A stretch of 61,248 nt of DNA, taken from positions 1 to 61,248 of the forward strand of contig CAZSRK010000005.1 in assembly GCA_964609305.1 (NCBI GenBank), read 5' to 3'. This document shows, one piece after another, positions 51,079 through 59,446 of the stretch (position 1 is its first letter; the number at the start of each line of letters is the position of its first letter). The translations under genes were made by a program, and so were the position numbers. The DNA is from CAKSXP01 sp964609305. GTDB taxonomy: Bacteria > Bacillota > Clostridia > Oscillospirales > Oscillospiraceae. The notes beneath the pieces were generated by a model. The model was not told the origin of the DNA, made no database searches, and saw only the letters and a program-made list of their open reading frames with translations.

Positions 51079-52680
51079 TCATCCGGCGGGCAGTGCGCCG
51101 CTGTTGTAGGCGTCGCGTGCGCGCAGGTACATGAGGATGATGATAGAGAAGAACAGCCGGGACATCGTTTCCCCGTCGTCCCAGGAGAACTCGACCAGCT
51201 CCTGAATCTTTTTGAGCCGGTAGTCAAGCGTGTTCCTGTGGACAAACAGAGCCTCGGCCGCCTGCGGCTTTTTCGGCGTGCGTATGTATTCAAACAGGGT
51301 CCTGACGTATTCCGTGTCGTGCTCCATGTCATAATCGTTGAGCGTTATGGTAAAGGGGTGCACAAATTTGCGAAGATCCACACCGTGCTCCGCCGCGTCG
51401 TGCATCATCACAAACGGCTCGCACCGCTCGTAATAGTTGAGCTTGCCGCTGAAGCGCTCATTTTCGATAAATGCGGTATATTTTGCGATCTCTACGCTGT
51501 CGAGCGACTCGAGATAGTGTTTGTGCACATCGTACAACTGCTGGAACGGGCGGCTCATCCCGCAGCGCAGCCTGTGGCCGTCGATAAGGGTCTCCAGCGC
51601 GGAGTAATCCATGTTGGAAAAGCCCCGCCTGTCGCCGTAATTGACAAGTACGATGATCTTACCGTTGTGGTTGACTGCGCGGCTGTCGCCCAGAGCCGCC
51701 TCCACATTGTCTATCAGCTCGCGCAGCGGAAGAGAATCGGCAGAGCCGCTGTTCTCCGTCAGATCCAGCGCGAAGACAGCGAAAAAACCCTCCACCGGCA
51801 TGGATATCTTGCTTGCAAGGATCTGGATATGCTCGTGGTTGACGGAGCGGGACTCCATGAGATTTATCAGAAAACCCTCGTATGAGAGGGCGCGGGCCGT
51901 GTCCGGACGGCTGCGGCTGCTCAGCTCCAGCCGGATGGCCTGGCACAGCGCTGCGATTATGCGATATTGTCCCCTGCTCAGCGGCTGACCGTCGGTCAGT
52001 ATCGACAGGCTGGCCGCCTCCCGTCCGCCGGAGGTGATATCGCATATAGCATTGTACACTCCCAGACGCGCGTTGTACACAAGGTTCAGCACGCAGCCGG
52101 GCAAAAGATCTATTTTTTCGTAGATATGGCAGCCGGAGCTGCCGTTAAAGGCGGGAACGATGCCGCGGCCAACGAAAACATCCCATCTCGTCTCACCTAC
52201 CAGGATGTCCGACACGTTATGCACCAGTACGTTATGCGAAGTGTCGCCGAGCACCATCTGGCAGCCCAGCGCCTCGCCCGCGGTGCGCACTATACTGTCA
52301 AGCGCGCTCTCGCTGGTGAGCGTGGCGAGCATCTGTTCACTTACCGAAGCGGCGTAGGCCGCGTCCGCCAGCTCGCGCATGACGATATTGGCAATGTTGG
52401 TCAGGACGGCGCCACGCTTGAGGATAATGACGTCCGCGCCGGAGCTGCTGCCTGGGGAGAAAGGCACATCCTCGCAGCAGATGAAACAAAGTCCGTCCCG
52501 CTCCGCTGTCTGGAAAAAAGTACTCAGCAGACAGAGGTTTACGGAGTCCGTCTCAGCCCCGTCGCCTGGCTGCGACAGGATGTGCAGCCCGCTAATTTGT
52601 CGGTCCGGGTCGGCAAAAACGCCGAAGCCAACGCCGTTTTCGGACAGAGCCTGGCAGATATCGCCCAGTGTGACTTTCAT
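51079..52680 (-). CDS. PucR/CdaR-family transcriptional regulator 2
   Basis: The 533-aa product is a paralogue of the regulator at 16456-18060 (534 aa). The C-terminal PucR HTH is visible at LFVHRNTLDYRLKKI near residue 477. The N-terminal 180 residues contain a possible ligand-sensing region, followed by a central CdaR-like domain. A GGAGGG ribosome site precedes ATG 52680. It is immediately upstream of, and codirectional with, beta-helix gene 2, and is divergent from the tandem binding-protein genes. It probably binds the palindrome between itself and the beta-helix gene. Confidence 0.86.
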   Translation of the reverse strand: MKVTLGDICQALSENGVGFGVFADPDRQISGLHILSQPGDGAETDSVNLCLLSTFFQTAERDGLCFICCEDVPFSPGSSSGADVIILKRGAVLTNIANIVMRELADAAYAASVSEQMLATLTSESALDSIVRTAGEALGCQMVLGDTSHNVLVHNVSDILVGETRWDVFVGRGIVPAFNGSSGCHIYEKIDLLPGCVLNLVYNARLGVYNAICDITSGGREAASLSILTDGQPLSRGQYRIIAALCQAIRLELSSRSRPDTARALSYEGFLINLMESRSVNHEHIQILASKISMPVEGFFAVFALDLTENSGSADSLPLRELIDNVEAALGDSRAVNHNGKIIVLVNYGDRRGFSNMDYSALETLIDGHRLRCGMSRPFQQLYDVHKHYLESLDSVEIAKYTAFIENERFSGKLNYYERCEPFVMMHDAAEHGVDLRKFVHPFTITLNDYDMEHDTEYVRTLFEYIRTPKKPQAAEALFVHRNTLDYRLKKIQELVEFSWDDGETMSRLFFSIIILMYLRARDAYNSGALPAG

Positions 52681-53155
52681 GGATTTTCCCTCCTTCCAGG
52701 GAGCCTTTCAGGGCGCTGCGGCGCCCAAGTTACACATCTACACCTCTTTTTTGTAAATATTTTATAACAATTTCGATTTTGTGTAAAGACATTTATGAGA
52801 ATTACACTAATAATTCCTATAAATTTTGTGAAACGGAAAATTCAGGCGCCAAAATTACGGCTCAGTTTCGGCTGTAATTCCTGAATTCCTCCTAATTAAG
52901 GCAATTTTAGACATAGTTTACAAAGCTTATCCTTTACAACAGGGACGGGTTTATGAAACTTTCATATAAAATCGCATTTTCTTTGTGTTGCAGTAATATT
53001 GTGTTTCGGAAAGCTCCATGCTATAAATTATAATGTCGGTATAGGCCGATATATTGGCCTCCGCCAACCCGGCGAAACCGGTCGGCTACCGGGAGGATGC
53101 AGGCAACATCCAAGCGCACAATACAAACGACATGAAAGGGGGACATTACCGAAAA
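52681..53155. other. Divergent intergenic region before the first binding-lipoprotein gene
   Basis: This 475-bp AT-rich region separates regulator 2 and the first LplA-like gene. It contains a nested inverted repeat at 52840-52886 (outer arms ATTCAGG / CCTGAAT, inner arms AATTAC / GTAATT) of unknown role, a promoter-like stretch near 53010-53040 that resembles the later copies at 55011 and 57051, and the conserved leader at 53052-53111. Confidence 0.6.
53052..53111 (+). ncRNA. Conserved structured leader of the first binding-lipoprotein gene (candidate cis RNA)
   Basis: The segment has a hairpin CCGG-CGAAA-CCGG (53069-53081) and then a box GGAGGATGCAGGCAACATC (53092-53110). The equivalent leader at 55081-55133 keeps the box and has a different but also paired hairpin, suggesting selection on structure. 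It does not match any riboswitch class I recognise. Confidence 0.45.
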
Positions 53156-54850
53156 ATGAAACTGCATAGACTTTTCGCGCTACTTCTGTGCATCGCAATG
53201 CTCCTTGCTTTCGCGGCCGGCTGCGGCAACAGCACGGCAGAGGGTGAGGAACAAACCGAAACATCGGCGGAGACGACAGATCCTCCGGTCGATTCGGGAG
53301 AGGAGACCGTAGCTCCGGGTGAGGTATTCACCAACGAGAATGGAGATCTGGAATATATGCTCCCGCTGACCGAAGAGCAAGAGGTCCTTACCGTCTGGGC
53401 TCCGATGACCCAGGAATTCCAGCAGTATCTCGACAGCTATGACCAGGTGGAGTCCATCCAGCGACTCATGGAGGAAACCAACATCACGCTTGAGTTCACC
53501 TCCCCCGCCAGTGACCAGAAAAACACCCAGTTCATGACCATGGCGGCCAGCGGCGATTACATGGATCTGCTCGACGGAGTTTCCACGCTGTACACCGCCG
53601 GGTTGACCGGAGCCTATGAAGAAGGCGTTATTATCGACCTGACCGACCTTCAGGCTGAGAGCGCGCCCTTCTACACCGCGATGGTCGAGGAGCTCGGCGT
53701 CGAGAAGGAGGTCGTCGATGACGAGGGCCGCTCCTACGTCTTCGCTATGCTGCAGCCCGATGGTGTGCAGCTTACGACCGGCCTTGCCGCCCGCAAGGAC
53801 TGGATGGATGAGCTCGGCATGGAAAAACTCGAGACCTATGACGAATGGCACGAGTACCTGCTCGGTATAAAGGCCAACCACAACGCCACCATGTGGGCGA
53901 CTCAATCCGGCACGCTGTCCTACAACTTTCTCTCCAACGGCTTTGGCACCCAGATGTTCGTGTTCTCGAACCCCGGTGCCTCCGAGCCATACATAGTTGA
54001 GGATGGCGTCGTCAACTGGGGTCCGCTGAAGGAAGAAGCCGCTGTTGAGTACCTGACCATGATGAACCAGTGGTACGAAGAAGGCCTGATTTATGAGGAC
54101 TTCCTGTCTGTCACCACGCCCTTCCTTGCCGACGTCACCCCGATGACCAACAACTCCGTTGGTATCGCCGTCATTACCGCCGGCCTGTTTACATCCCTGA
54201 CGGAGGCCGGGCTCGTCGACGAGGGCTTCGAGCTTTGGCCGATTCAGGATGCCGTTAAGGAAGAGGGTATGACCTACACGACTGGCACTGAAGTGTCTGT
54301 TGCCAGCTTGCAGGGCTACTCTATCAGTACCGCCTGTGAAAATGTCGACCTGGCAATCAAGCTCTGCGACTACATGTACTCCAAGTCTGGATATTACGGC
54401 CTGAGCTACGGCGTTGAGGGCGAGACCTACACCCTCGACGAGAACGGCAGCCCGCACTACACCGACTTCATGGTCAACAACCCCGATCACACATTTGCTG
54501 AGCAGAAGAACGTGATCATCTCCATCATGTCCTTCCGCGGAGCAGCCGGCTATGCAGCCGAGATAAACGAGTACTCCGACGCCCAGAAGGAAGCTCTCGA
54601 GCTCTGGAGAAAGCACTCCAGTGAGAACACCTACCCGGCCTCCGCGACGATGACCGCGGATGAGAGCTCCGAACATGCAACGTTGTATTCCGAGGTCGAG
54701 ACCTATGCCGCCACTGCGCTGACCGAGTTCATCATCGGCACACGTGACATAAGCGAGTACGACGAGTTTATCCAGACCTGCATCGACCTCGGCATCGAGG
54801 AATGCATCGCCATCAAGCAGGCGGCCTATGACCGCTACATAGCAAGATAA
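53156..54850 (+). CDS. Extracellular solute-binding lipoprotein, family 1 (LplA-like), copy 1
   Basis: This is a large ABC-type binding protein anchored outside the membrane. ATG 53156 (GAAAGGGGG about 12 bp upstream) gives 564 aa with a lipoprotein signal ending FAAGC (Cys23) and an acidic Glu/Thr-rich linker. The mature part follows the LplA-like pattern (LTVWAPMTQEF, VESIQRLMEETNITLEF). Ligands of this family are often oligosaccharides, but none can be assigned. It is closely similar to the next gene along its whole length, and no permease or ATPase gene is nearby, so it must rely on a distant transporter or act as a free receptor. Confidence 0.88.
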   Translation: MKLHRLFALLLCIAMLLAFAAGCGNSTAEGEEQTETSAETTDPPVDSGEETVAPGEVFTNENGDLEYMLPLTEEQEVLTVWAPMTQEFQQYLDSYDQVESIQRLMEETNITLEFTSPASDQKNTQFMTMAASGDYMDLLDGVSTLYTAGLTGAYEEGVIIDLTDLQAESAPFYTAMVEELGVEKEVVDDEGRSYVFAMLQPDGVQLTTGLAARKDWMDELGMEKLETYDEWHEYLLGIKANHNATMWATQSGTLSYNFLSNGFGTQMFVFSNPGASEPYIVEDGVVNWGPLKEEAAVEYLTMMNQWYEEGLIYEDFLSVTTPFLADVTPMTNNSVGIAVITAGLFTSLTEAGLVDEGFELWPIQDAVKEEGMTYTTGTEVSVASLQGYSISTACENVDLAIKLCDYMYSKSGYYGLSYGVEGETYTLDENGSPHYTDFMVNNPDHTFAEQKNVIISIMSFRGAAGYAAEINEYSDAQKEALELWRKHSSENTYPASATMTADESSEHATLYSEVETYAATALTEFIIGTRDISEYDEFIQTCIDLGIEECIAIKQAAYDRYIAR

Positions 54851-54869
54851 GCTTTTGTTTCCTCCCCCC

Positions 54870-54900
54870 ACAGGGTCCGGTTCTCCGGGCCCTGTTTTTT
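54870..54900 (+). terminator. Terminator after binding-lipoprotein copy 1
   Basis: The stem ACAGGGTCCGG / CCGGGCCCTGT (one mismatch) with a TTCT loop is followed by at least six T residues. Confidence 0.9.
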
Positions 54901-55010
54901 GCGTCTGAGGAATACTTTGCATACAAAGAAGTGGTAAAAACATCCGTTTACTACTGTTTTTTGGCTTTTTTCAAGTTCATTGTAACATTTTCACATTAAT
55001 CCCTTCTTAG

Positions 55011-55133
55011 CTTATGAAAAAATAACAGTGTTTTTATTAGTTAGCTATGTTAAAATTGAATTATCGGAATCGCCGTAAGCGGCATCCGTGAGGCCCGATA
55101 AAAGGGCGGTGTCCGGAGGATGCAGGCAGCACC
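55011..55133 (+). promoter_or_regulatory. Promoter region and conserved leader of binding-lipoprotein copy 2
   Basis: The 321-bp gap after copy 1 (54851-55171) holds the copy 1 terminator, this region and nothing else visible. Bases 55011-55073 form a promoter-containing block repeated at 57051-57113. Bases 55081-55133 form the leader, with hairpin GCCC-GATAAAA-GGGC (55093-55107) and box GGAGGATGCAGGCAGCACC (55115-55133), matching the leader at 53052-53111. Confidence 0.55.
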
Positions 55134-55171
55134 TTAACACAACCCTAGGAAAGGAGACATCCACGGAGAAA

Positions 55172-56848
55172 ATGAAATTGCATAGACCTTTCGCGCTTCT
55201 TCTGTGTGTCGTGATGCTTCTTGCGCTCCTGGCCGGCTGCGGCAACGGTACGGCGGATAACGAGACGGATCCGGCAGACGACGTTGCAAACGAGACTGAC
55301 GACGGCACCGTCGCCTTGGGCGAGGTGTACACAAATGAAGACGGTGAGCAGGTATATATGCTCCCGCTTGTTGAAGAAGAAGAGTTCATCACCGTCTGGG
55401 CCCCGATGACCCAGGAATTTCAGAACTATCTGGAAACCTACGACCAGATTGAGATGATCCAGAGGCTGATGGAGGAGACGAACATCACGCTTGAGTTTAT
55501 CTCCCCGGCCAGCGACCAGAAAGAGACCCAGTTTATGACCATGGCCGTCAGTGGGGAGTATTATGACATCCTCACCGGCGTCAACGACCTTTACAGCTCC
55601 GGCCTGACCGGAGCCTATGAAGAAGGGATCATCCTTGACCTGACCGATCTTCAGGCAGAGAGAGCGCCTTTCTATACCGCGATGGTCGAGGAGATGGGCG
55701 TTGAGAAGGACGTCGTCGACGACAACGGCCGTTCCTATGTCTTTGCCCAGATAGCAAACGACGGACTCCAGATCACGACCGGCCTTGCCGCGCGCAAGGA
55801 CTGGATGGATGAGTTCGGCTTCGAAAAGCTGGAAACGTATGACGAGTGGCACGAGTACCTGCTGGCCATAAACTCTGAGTATGGCGCGACCATGTGGGCG
55901 ACCCAGTCCGGCACGCTGTCGAGCTTCCTGTCCGGCGGATATGGCACCCAGATGTTCGTGTTTGCAAATCCGGGCGCAACCGACCCGTATATAGTTGAGG
56001 ACGGCGTTGTTACCTGGGGACCGCTGAAGGAAGAGGCGGCTGTCGAGTACCTGACCATGATGAACCAGTGGTACGAAGAGGGCCTGATTTACGAGGATTT
56101 CCTGTCTGTTACGACGCCTTTCCTTGCCGACGTCACGCCTATGACCAATAATTCCGTCGGTATCGCCGTCGTCATCGGCGGTCAGTTCACCTCACTGAAC
56201 GAAGGCGGGCTTGTAGACGAGGGCTTCGAGCTCTGGCCTATCCAGGATGCCGTAAAGGAGGAGGGCGACACTCACAGCTATGCCGCTGTGACCGGTGTTG
56301 CCTCGCTCAACGGCATGTCGATTGGCTCCACCTGTGAAAACGTGGACCTTGTTGTCAAGTTCTGCGATTTCCTGTACTCCGAGGCCGGATACACCCTGCT
56401 GAATTACGGTGTTGAGGGCGAAACTTTCAATTATAACGATGAGGGAAGCCCGGAGTATACCGAGTATGTTACAAACAACGCTGACGCCGGCTATACCGAG
56501 ATGACAAATGTGCTGTTCTCAACGAACTGCTTTGTTGGCGCGGCGTCCTATGCGGCGGTAATCAACGAATATTCCGACGCGCAGAAGGAGGCGATGGAGC
56601 TCTGGAACAAGCACTCTAGCAATAATACCTACCCGACCTCCGCTACGATGACCGCGGATGAGAGCTCGGAACACGCAACGATGTATTCCGAAGTTTCAAC
56701 CTACGCGGCGACCGCGCTGACCGAGTTTATCATCGGAACGCGCGATATAAGCGAGTATGGCGATTTTATCCAGACCTGCATCGACCTCGGCATCGAGGAG
56801 TGCATCGCCATCAAGCAGGCGGCCTATGACCGATATATGGCGAGATAG
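55172..56848 (+). CDS. Extracellular solute-binding lipoprotein, family 1 (LplA-like), copy 2
   Basis: This 558-aa paralogue of the previous gene has a lipoprotein signal ending LLAGC (Cys23) and the same family segments (ITVWAPMTQEF, MIQRLMEETNITLEF). Identity is very high in the middle and C-terminal parts (for example NNSVGIAV and the last 40 residues) and lower around LYSEAGYTLLNYGVEG and the ligand-side loops, which may reflect different ligands. It has its own terminator and leader, so the two genes are separately transcribed. No permease gene is adjacent. Confidence 0.88.
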   Translation: MKLHRPFALLLCVVMLLALLAGCGNGTADNETDPADDVANETDDGTVALGEVYTNEDGEQVYMLPLVEEEEFITVWAPMTQEFQNYLETYDQIEMIQRLMEETNITLEFISPASDQKETQFMTMAVSGEYYDILTGVNDLYSSGLTGAYEEGIILDLTDLQAERAPFYTAMVEEMGVEKDVVDDNGRSYVFAQIANDGLQITTGLAARKDWMDEFGFEKLETYDEWHEYLLAINSEYGATMWATQSGTLSSFLSGGYGTQMFVFANPGATDPYIVEDGVVTWGPLKEEAAVEYLTMMNQWYEEGLIYEDFLSVTTPFLADVTPMTNNSVGIAVVIGGQFTSLNEGGLVDEGFELWPIQDAVKEEGDTHSYAAVTGVASLNGMSIGSTCENVDLVVKFCDFLYSEAGYTLLNYGVEGETFNYNDEGSPEYTEYVTNNADAGYTEMTNVLFSTNCFVGAASYAAVINEYSDAQKEAMELWNKHSSNNTYPTSATMTADESSEHATMYSEVSTYAATALTEFIIGTRDISEYGDFIQTCIDLGIEECIAIKQAAYDRYMAR

Positions 56849-56864
56849 AAATAACCTTTCCTCA

Positions 56865-56893
56865 CAAAAAAGCCCGGGAAACCGGGCTTTTTT
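56865..56893 (+). terminator. Terminator after binding-lipoprotein copy 2
   Basis: The stem AAAAAAGCCCGG / CCGGGCTTTTTT with a GAAA loop ends in a six-T tract, so it could act in both directions. Confidence 0.92.
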
Positions 56894-57050
56894 GCACGAT
56901 TTTAACCCATGCCGTGCATACATGTGTGGAAAGACCCGGGCCCTGACCAACAGCCTTCCTTATTTAGCAGATTCTAACGAACGAAGGTAGTGCAGATTCT
57001 AAAGGACACGGTACGGCCGTTGTCGCAGGCTCACATATTTGTCCGGCCTG

Positions 57051-57113
57051 TTTATGAAAGAAAAACAATGCTTTTATTGTTTAGCTGTGTTAGAATTATA
57101 TCGTTGGAATGGC
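57051..57113 (+). repeat. Orphan copy of the binding-protein promoter region
   Basis: It aligns without gaps to 55011-55073 at about 49 of 63 positions but is not followed by a binding-protein gene or by the GGAGGATGCAGGC box. Confidence 0.7.
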
Positions 57114-57273
57114 CGGCCATGGTAAGAAGGTCTTGCTTCCCGTTTGTCGGAAGTTGTGCACTGCTTCCGGCCTTCCTGCCGGGGCCGCCGCACAGGCGGA
57201 CGGCGGCGGCCTTCGTACACGCCCGGAGGCCAATGCCTCCGCCTTTGGGCGCGCCTGCGGGATCGGTTCGTTT

Positions 57274-57401
57274 AAAAGCGCCGTATGGCGCTTTTCTGAA
57301 AAGAACAGCCGGGCATGGTCCCGGTGTGACAAGGCCCGCGGTACCCTGGGTACCGCGGGCCTTCAGGCTGTAAAAAGCCAATCAGGCTTTTTTACAGCCT
57401 G
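57274..57401. repeat. Three consecutive hairpins
   Basis: Hairpin 1: AAAAGCGCC / GGCGCTTTT (57274-57295). Hairpin 2: perfect 15-bp stem (57331-57363, arm AAGGCCCGCGGTACC, 3-nt loop). Hairpin 3: CAGGCTGTAAAAAGCC with its complement (57364-57401, one bulged base). Hairpin 3 follows hairpin 2 without a gap. They could be strong terminators or dispersed repeats. Confidence 0.75.
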
Positions 57402-57684
57402 AAAAATGCCGTTACTTTCACACTGTGCAGCAGTGCGAAAGTCCTCGCTGCGTAAGCTGCACGCCTTGCTTTGCAAGGCTTTGCGGGACATTCGATCCGA
57501 CTCGAGGCAGGCTGCCGACCCCTCGAGCTCCCCCATTGGAGCATGGCTCGTGCGCTTGTGTAAATAATTTTTCGACAGGCTCAAGGCCCGGTCGAATGTC
57601 CGGCGTCTGATAATAGCGGTATATTTAAATGGTGTATAGTCTTTGAGCAAAAGCCGGCGCAGGGATGGCGCGGCCGCAAAAAAC

Positions 57685-58455
57685 TTACACGATGTCCATG
57701 CCGCCATCAGCGGTCACTACGTTGCCGTTGACATACTTGCTCTCGTCCGAGCAGAGCCACAGGACCACCTGCGCCACATCCGCTGGCTTGCGGAAGTCGG
57801 GCCTGGGCCCTCCGCCTTCCTGCTCAGGTGCGGAGCCGAACATGCGCTCAGACATACCGGTGCCGAGCGTCGGCCCGGGGCAGACGACGTTGCAGCGGAT
57901 GCCTGCGTCCCGATTTTCACACGCTGCGGCTTTGGTCAGCTGGATAAGCCCCGCTTTGGCCGGTCCATAGGCCCCGAAGCCGGGCATCGCCTTCAGCCCG
58001 GCGGTCGAGGCGGTGTTTACGATGCAGCCGAATCCCTGTTCCCGCATGACGCGGAGCTCATGCTTCATGCAAAGGAACACACCCTTGCAGTCCACGTCCA
58101 TGACCCAGTCCCAGTCATGCTCCGTTACCTCGGTCAGCGGAGCGAGCGGGATCGTCACACCGTCCGGCCCGACGCCTGCGTTGTTGAACGCAAAGTCCAG
58201 CCGGCCGAAGTTTTCGACGGCGGCGGCCACCATGGCCTCGACGTCGGCCTCGACACGGACGTCGCAGCGCAGTCCGATGGCGCCCACGCCATATTTTTTG
58301 CGCAGCTCGGCCGCCACGGAGCGCGCCCTGTCCACTATCGTGGAGGTGCCGATAACGACATTGGCTCCCTCGGCCGCGAACATCTCCGCTGCGGTCCTGC
58401 CGATACCGGAGGCGCCGCCCGTCACGATGACGGTTTTTCCTTCAAATCTCTTCAT
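57685..58455 (-). CDS. SDR family oxidoreductase
   Basis: This is a short-chain NAD(P)-dependent dehydrogenase of 256 aa. It has the cofactor motif TGGASGIG, NNAG near residue 90, the catalytic Ser in NTAS and the YGPAK catalytic Tyr/Lys, followed by PGP. Substrates of close relatives include hydroxysteroids, sugars and acyl-thioesters; the substrate here is unknown. A GAAAGGAAAG site precedes ATG 58455. The gene lies directly downstream of the 3' remnant of a flavin oxidoreductase, which suggests a former oxidoreductase operon. Confidence 0.9.
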   Translation of the reverse strand: MKRFEGKTVIVTGGASGIGRTAAEMFAAEGANVVIGTSTIVDRARSVAAELRKKYGVGAIGLRCDVRVEADVEAMVAAAVENFGRLDFAFNNAGVGPDGVTIPLAPLTEVTEHDWDWVMDVDCKGVFLCMKHELRVMREQGFGCIVNTASTAGLKAMPGFGAYGPAKAGLIQLTKAAACENRDAGIRCNVVCPGPTLGTGMSERMFGSAPEQEGGGPRPDFRKPADVAQVVLWLCSDESKYVNGNVVTADGGMDIV

Positions 58456-58709
58456 ATCATGCTTTCCTTTCGATTCAGATCATCATGGCGGCGTTGTATG
58501 CGTCGTGGTTTGCGTCGGCTATCAGCCGGCCCGTACCCGCGCAGTCGCCGGCGGTTGCGGCGGTCGAACAACGGCGCGCCAAGCTCTTTTTCCAGGCGCG
58601 TGATGCTGCGGCTGAGCGCGGGCTGCGTCATGTGCAGGTTTTCCGCCGCCTTTGACACGCTGCCTGTCAGCGCAACCTCCTTGAAATACTTGAGCTGGAT
58701 AAATTCCAT
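58452..58709 (-). pseudogene. LysR regulator fragment joined to the tail of a lost NADH:flavin oxidoreductase
   Basis: Residues 1-53 are an intact LysR HTH (KAAENLHMTQPALSRSI, then GAPLFDRRNRR). From about 58550 the reading frame enters unrelated low-quality sequence to a stop at 58452. In a different frame the same bases (58475 to about 58555) read AGDCAGTGRLIADANHDAY... and then a stop, which is the C-terminal FAD-binding end of an enoate-reductase/old-yellow-enzyme-like oxidoreductase. The join lies at about 58550-58562. This looks like a deletion that removed most of two neighbouring genes. The chimeric 85-aa product, if made, is a HTH without an effector domain. Confidence 0.8.
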
Positions 58710-58712
58710 ATT

Positions 58713-59379
58713 TCACACCCCGCGAAGAAACGTGAGTATCTGCTTTTCCGTTGCGGAGGGCACGAGCTGTGCACAGCGCTGCTTCAGCCGCTCGAGCGAG
58801 TCCTCAGCGCTCTCGCCGTAATATGCGCGGACGAGTTCTTCGCCGAAAACGTCCTCCGGCCTTGCGTAGACGGCCACCGGCCAGCCATATCCCTCTCCGC
58901 GCCGGTTTTTCTTTGTCTCAAAGCCCGATATGACAAGGTATGTACGCATCATCAGCTCAGTCAGCGCGCTGTCAAGCCCCTTTTTGTTCGAAAAAAATGT
59001 CTTCAGCGCCTGCGACATAAATCTTTCGCCGTTTTCAAACCGGCGCATGACGGGCTCGAGCCGCAGCGGGGCGCGTCCGTCGTCGCACAGCGCGTCAAAG
59101 TCATAGCCATCGCGCCGGTAATTTGCAAGGATGGGGAACCATTGCTTTGACACGAATGACATTTTTTTCAAAAAACCTGCCGTATACGACGCGCCCGCTC
59201 GACGCGGCGTAATAGCGCCATTCCCAGGGATTGTCGTCGGACCGGCCTATCCAGAATTCCGGCGGCGTCATTGCCTCGACCGAGAATCCGGAAAAGCCGG
59301 ATAAGCCGCTGTCCAGAAGCGGCAAAAAGCCCAGCTCGTCAACGACCTGGCATAACTGTGTCCATGAACGGATTTCCAT
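58713..59379 (-). pseudogene. Frameshifted gene, AlkZ-related-like protein
   Basis: The start at ATG 59379 (AAAGGAG upstream) opens a frame with RSWTQLCQVVDELGFLPL and WEWRYYAA, which is lost after the A7 tract at 59162-59168. A second frame continues with SFVSKQWFPILANYRRDGYDFDA to 58713. Removing one A joins them into a protein of about 221 aa. The segments resemble small proteins that are often annotated as AlkZ-related, though I cannot verify the family here. A 1-bp insertion in the A tract is the simplest explanation. Confidence 0.75.
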
Positions 59380-59446
59380 TAACCCCACTCCTTTTTTGCT
59401 TACGCCCCACCGGGGCCCTGCGAAAAACATTATTTGCTGCCCTGCG

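Larger units (their letters stand above)
56894..57684. other. Gene-less stretch with a promoter relic and hairpin cluster
   Basis: This 791-bp stretch shows no credible coding frame. It contains the promoter-like repeat at 57051-57113, three hairpins in tandem at 57274-57401 and, further right, the inverted repeat ACTTTC / GAAAGT (57414-57443) around a CACACTG-type core. It is likely debris of a deleted third binding-protein gene plus dispersed repeats. Confidence 0.6.

Noticed and set aside
53095..53136. Short upstream open frame (12 codons) in the binding-protein leader
   Set aside because: The ATG lies directly against the GGAGG with no spacing and the equivalent frame in the second leader has only five codons, so a leader peptide is not supported.
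56990..57373. 127-codon open frame after the binding-protein genes
   Set aside because: No ribosome site, low-complexity Arg/Pro-rich translation, and it overlaps hairpins and the promoter relic.
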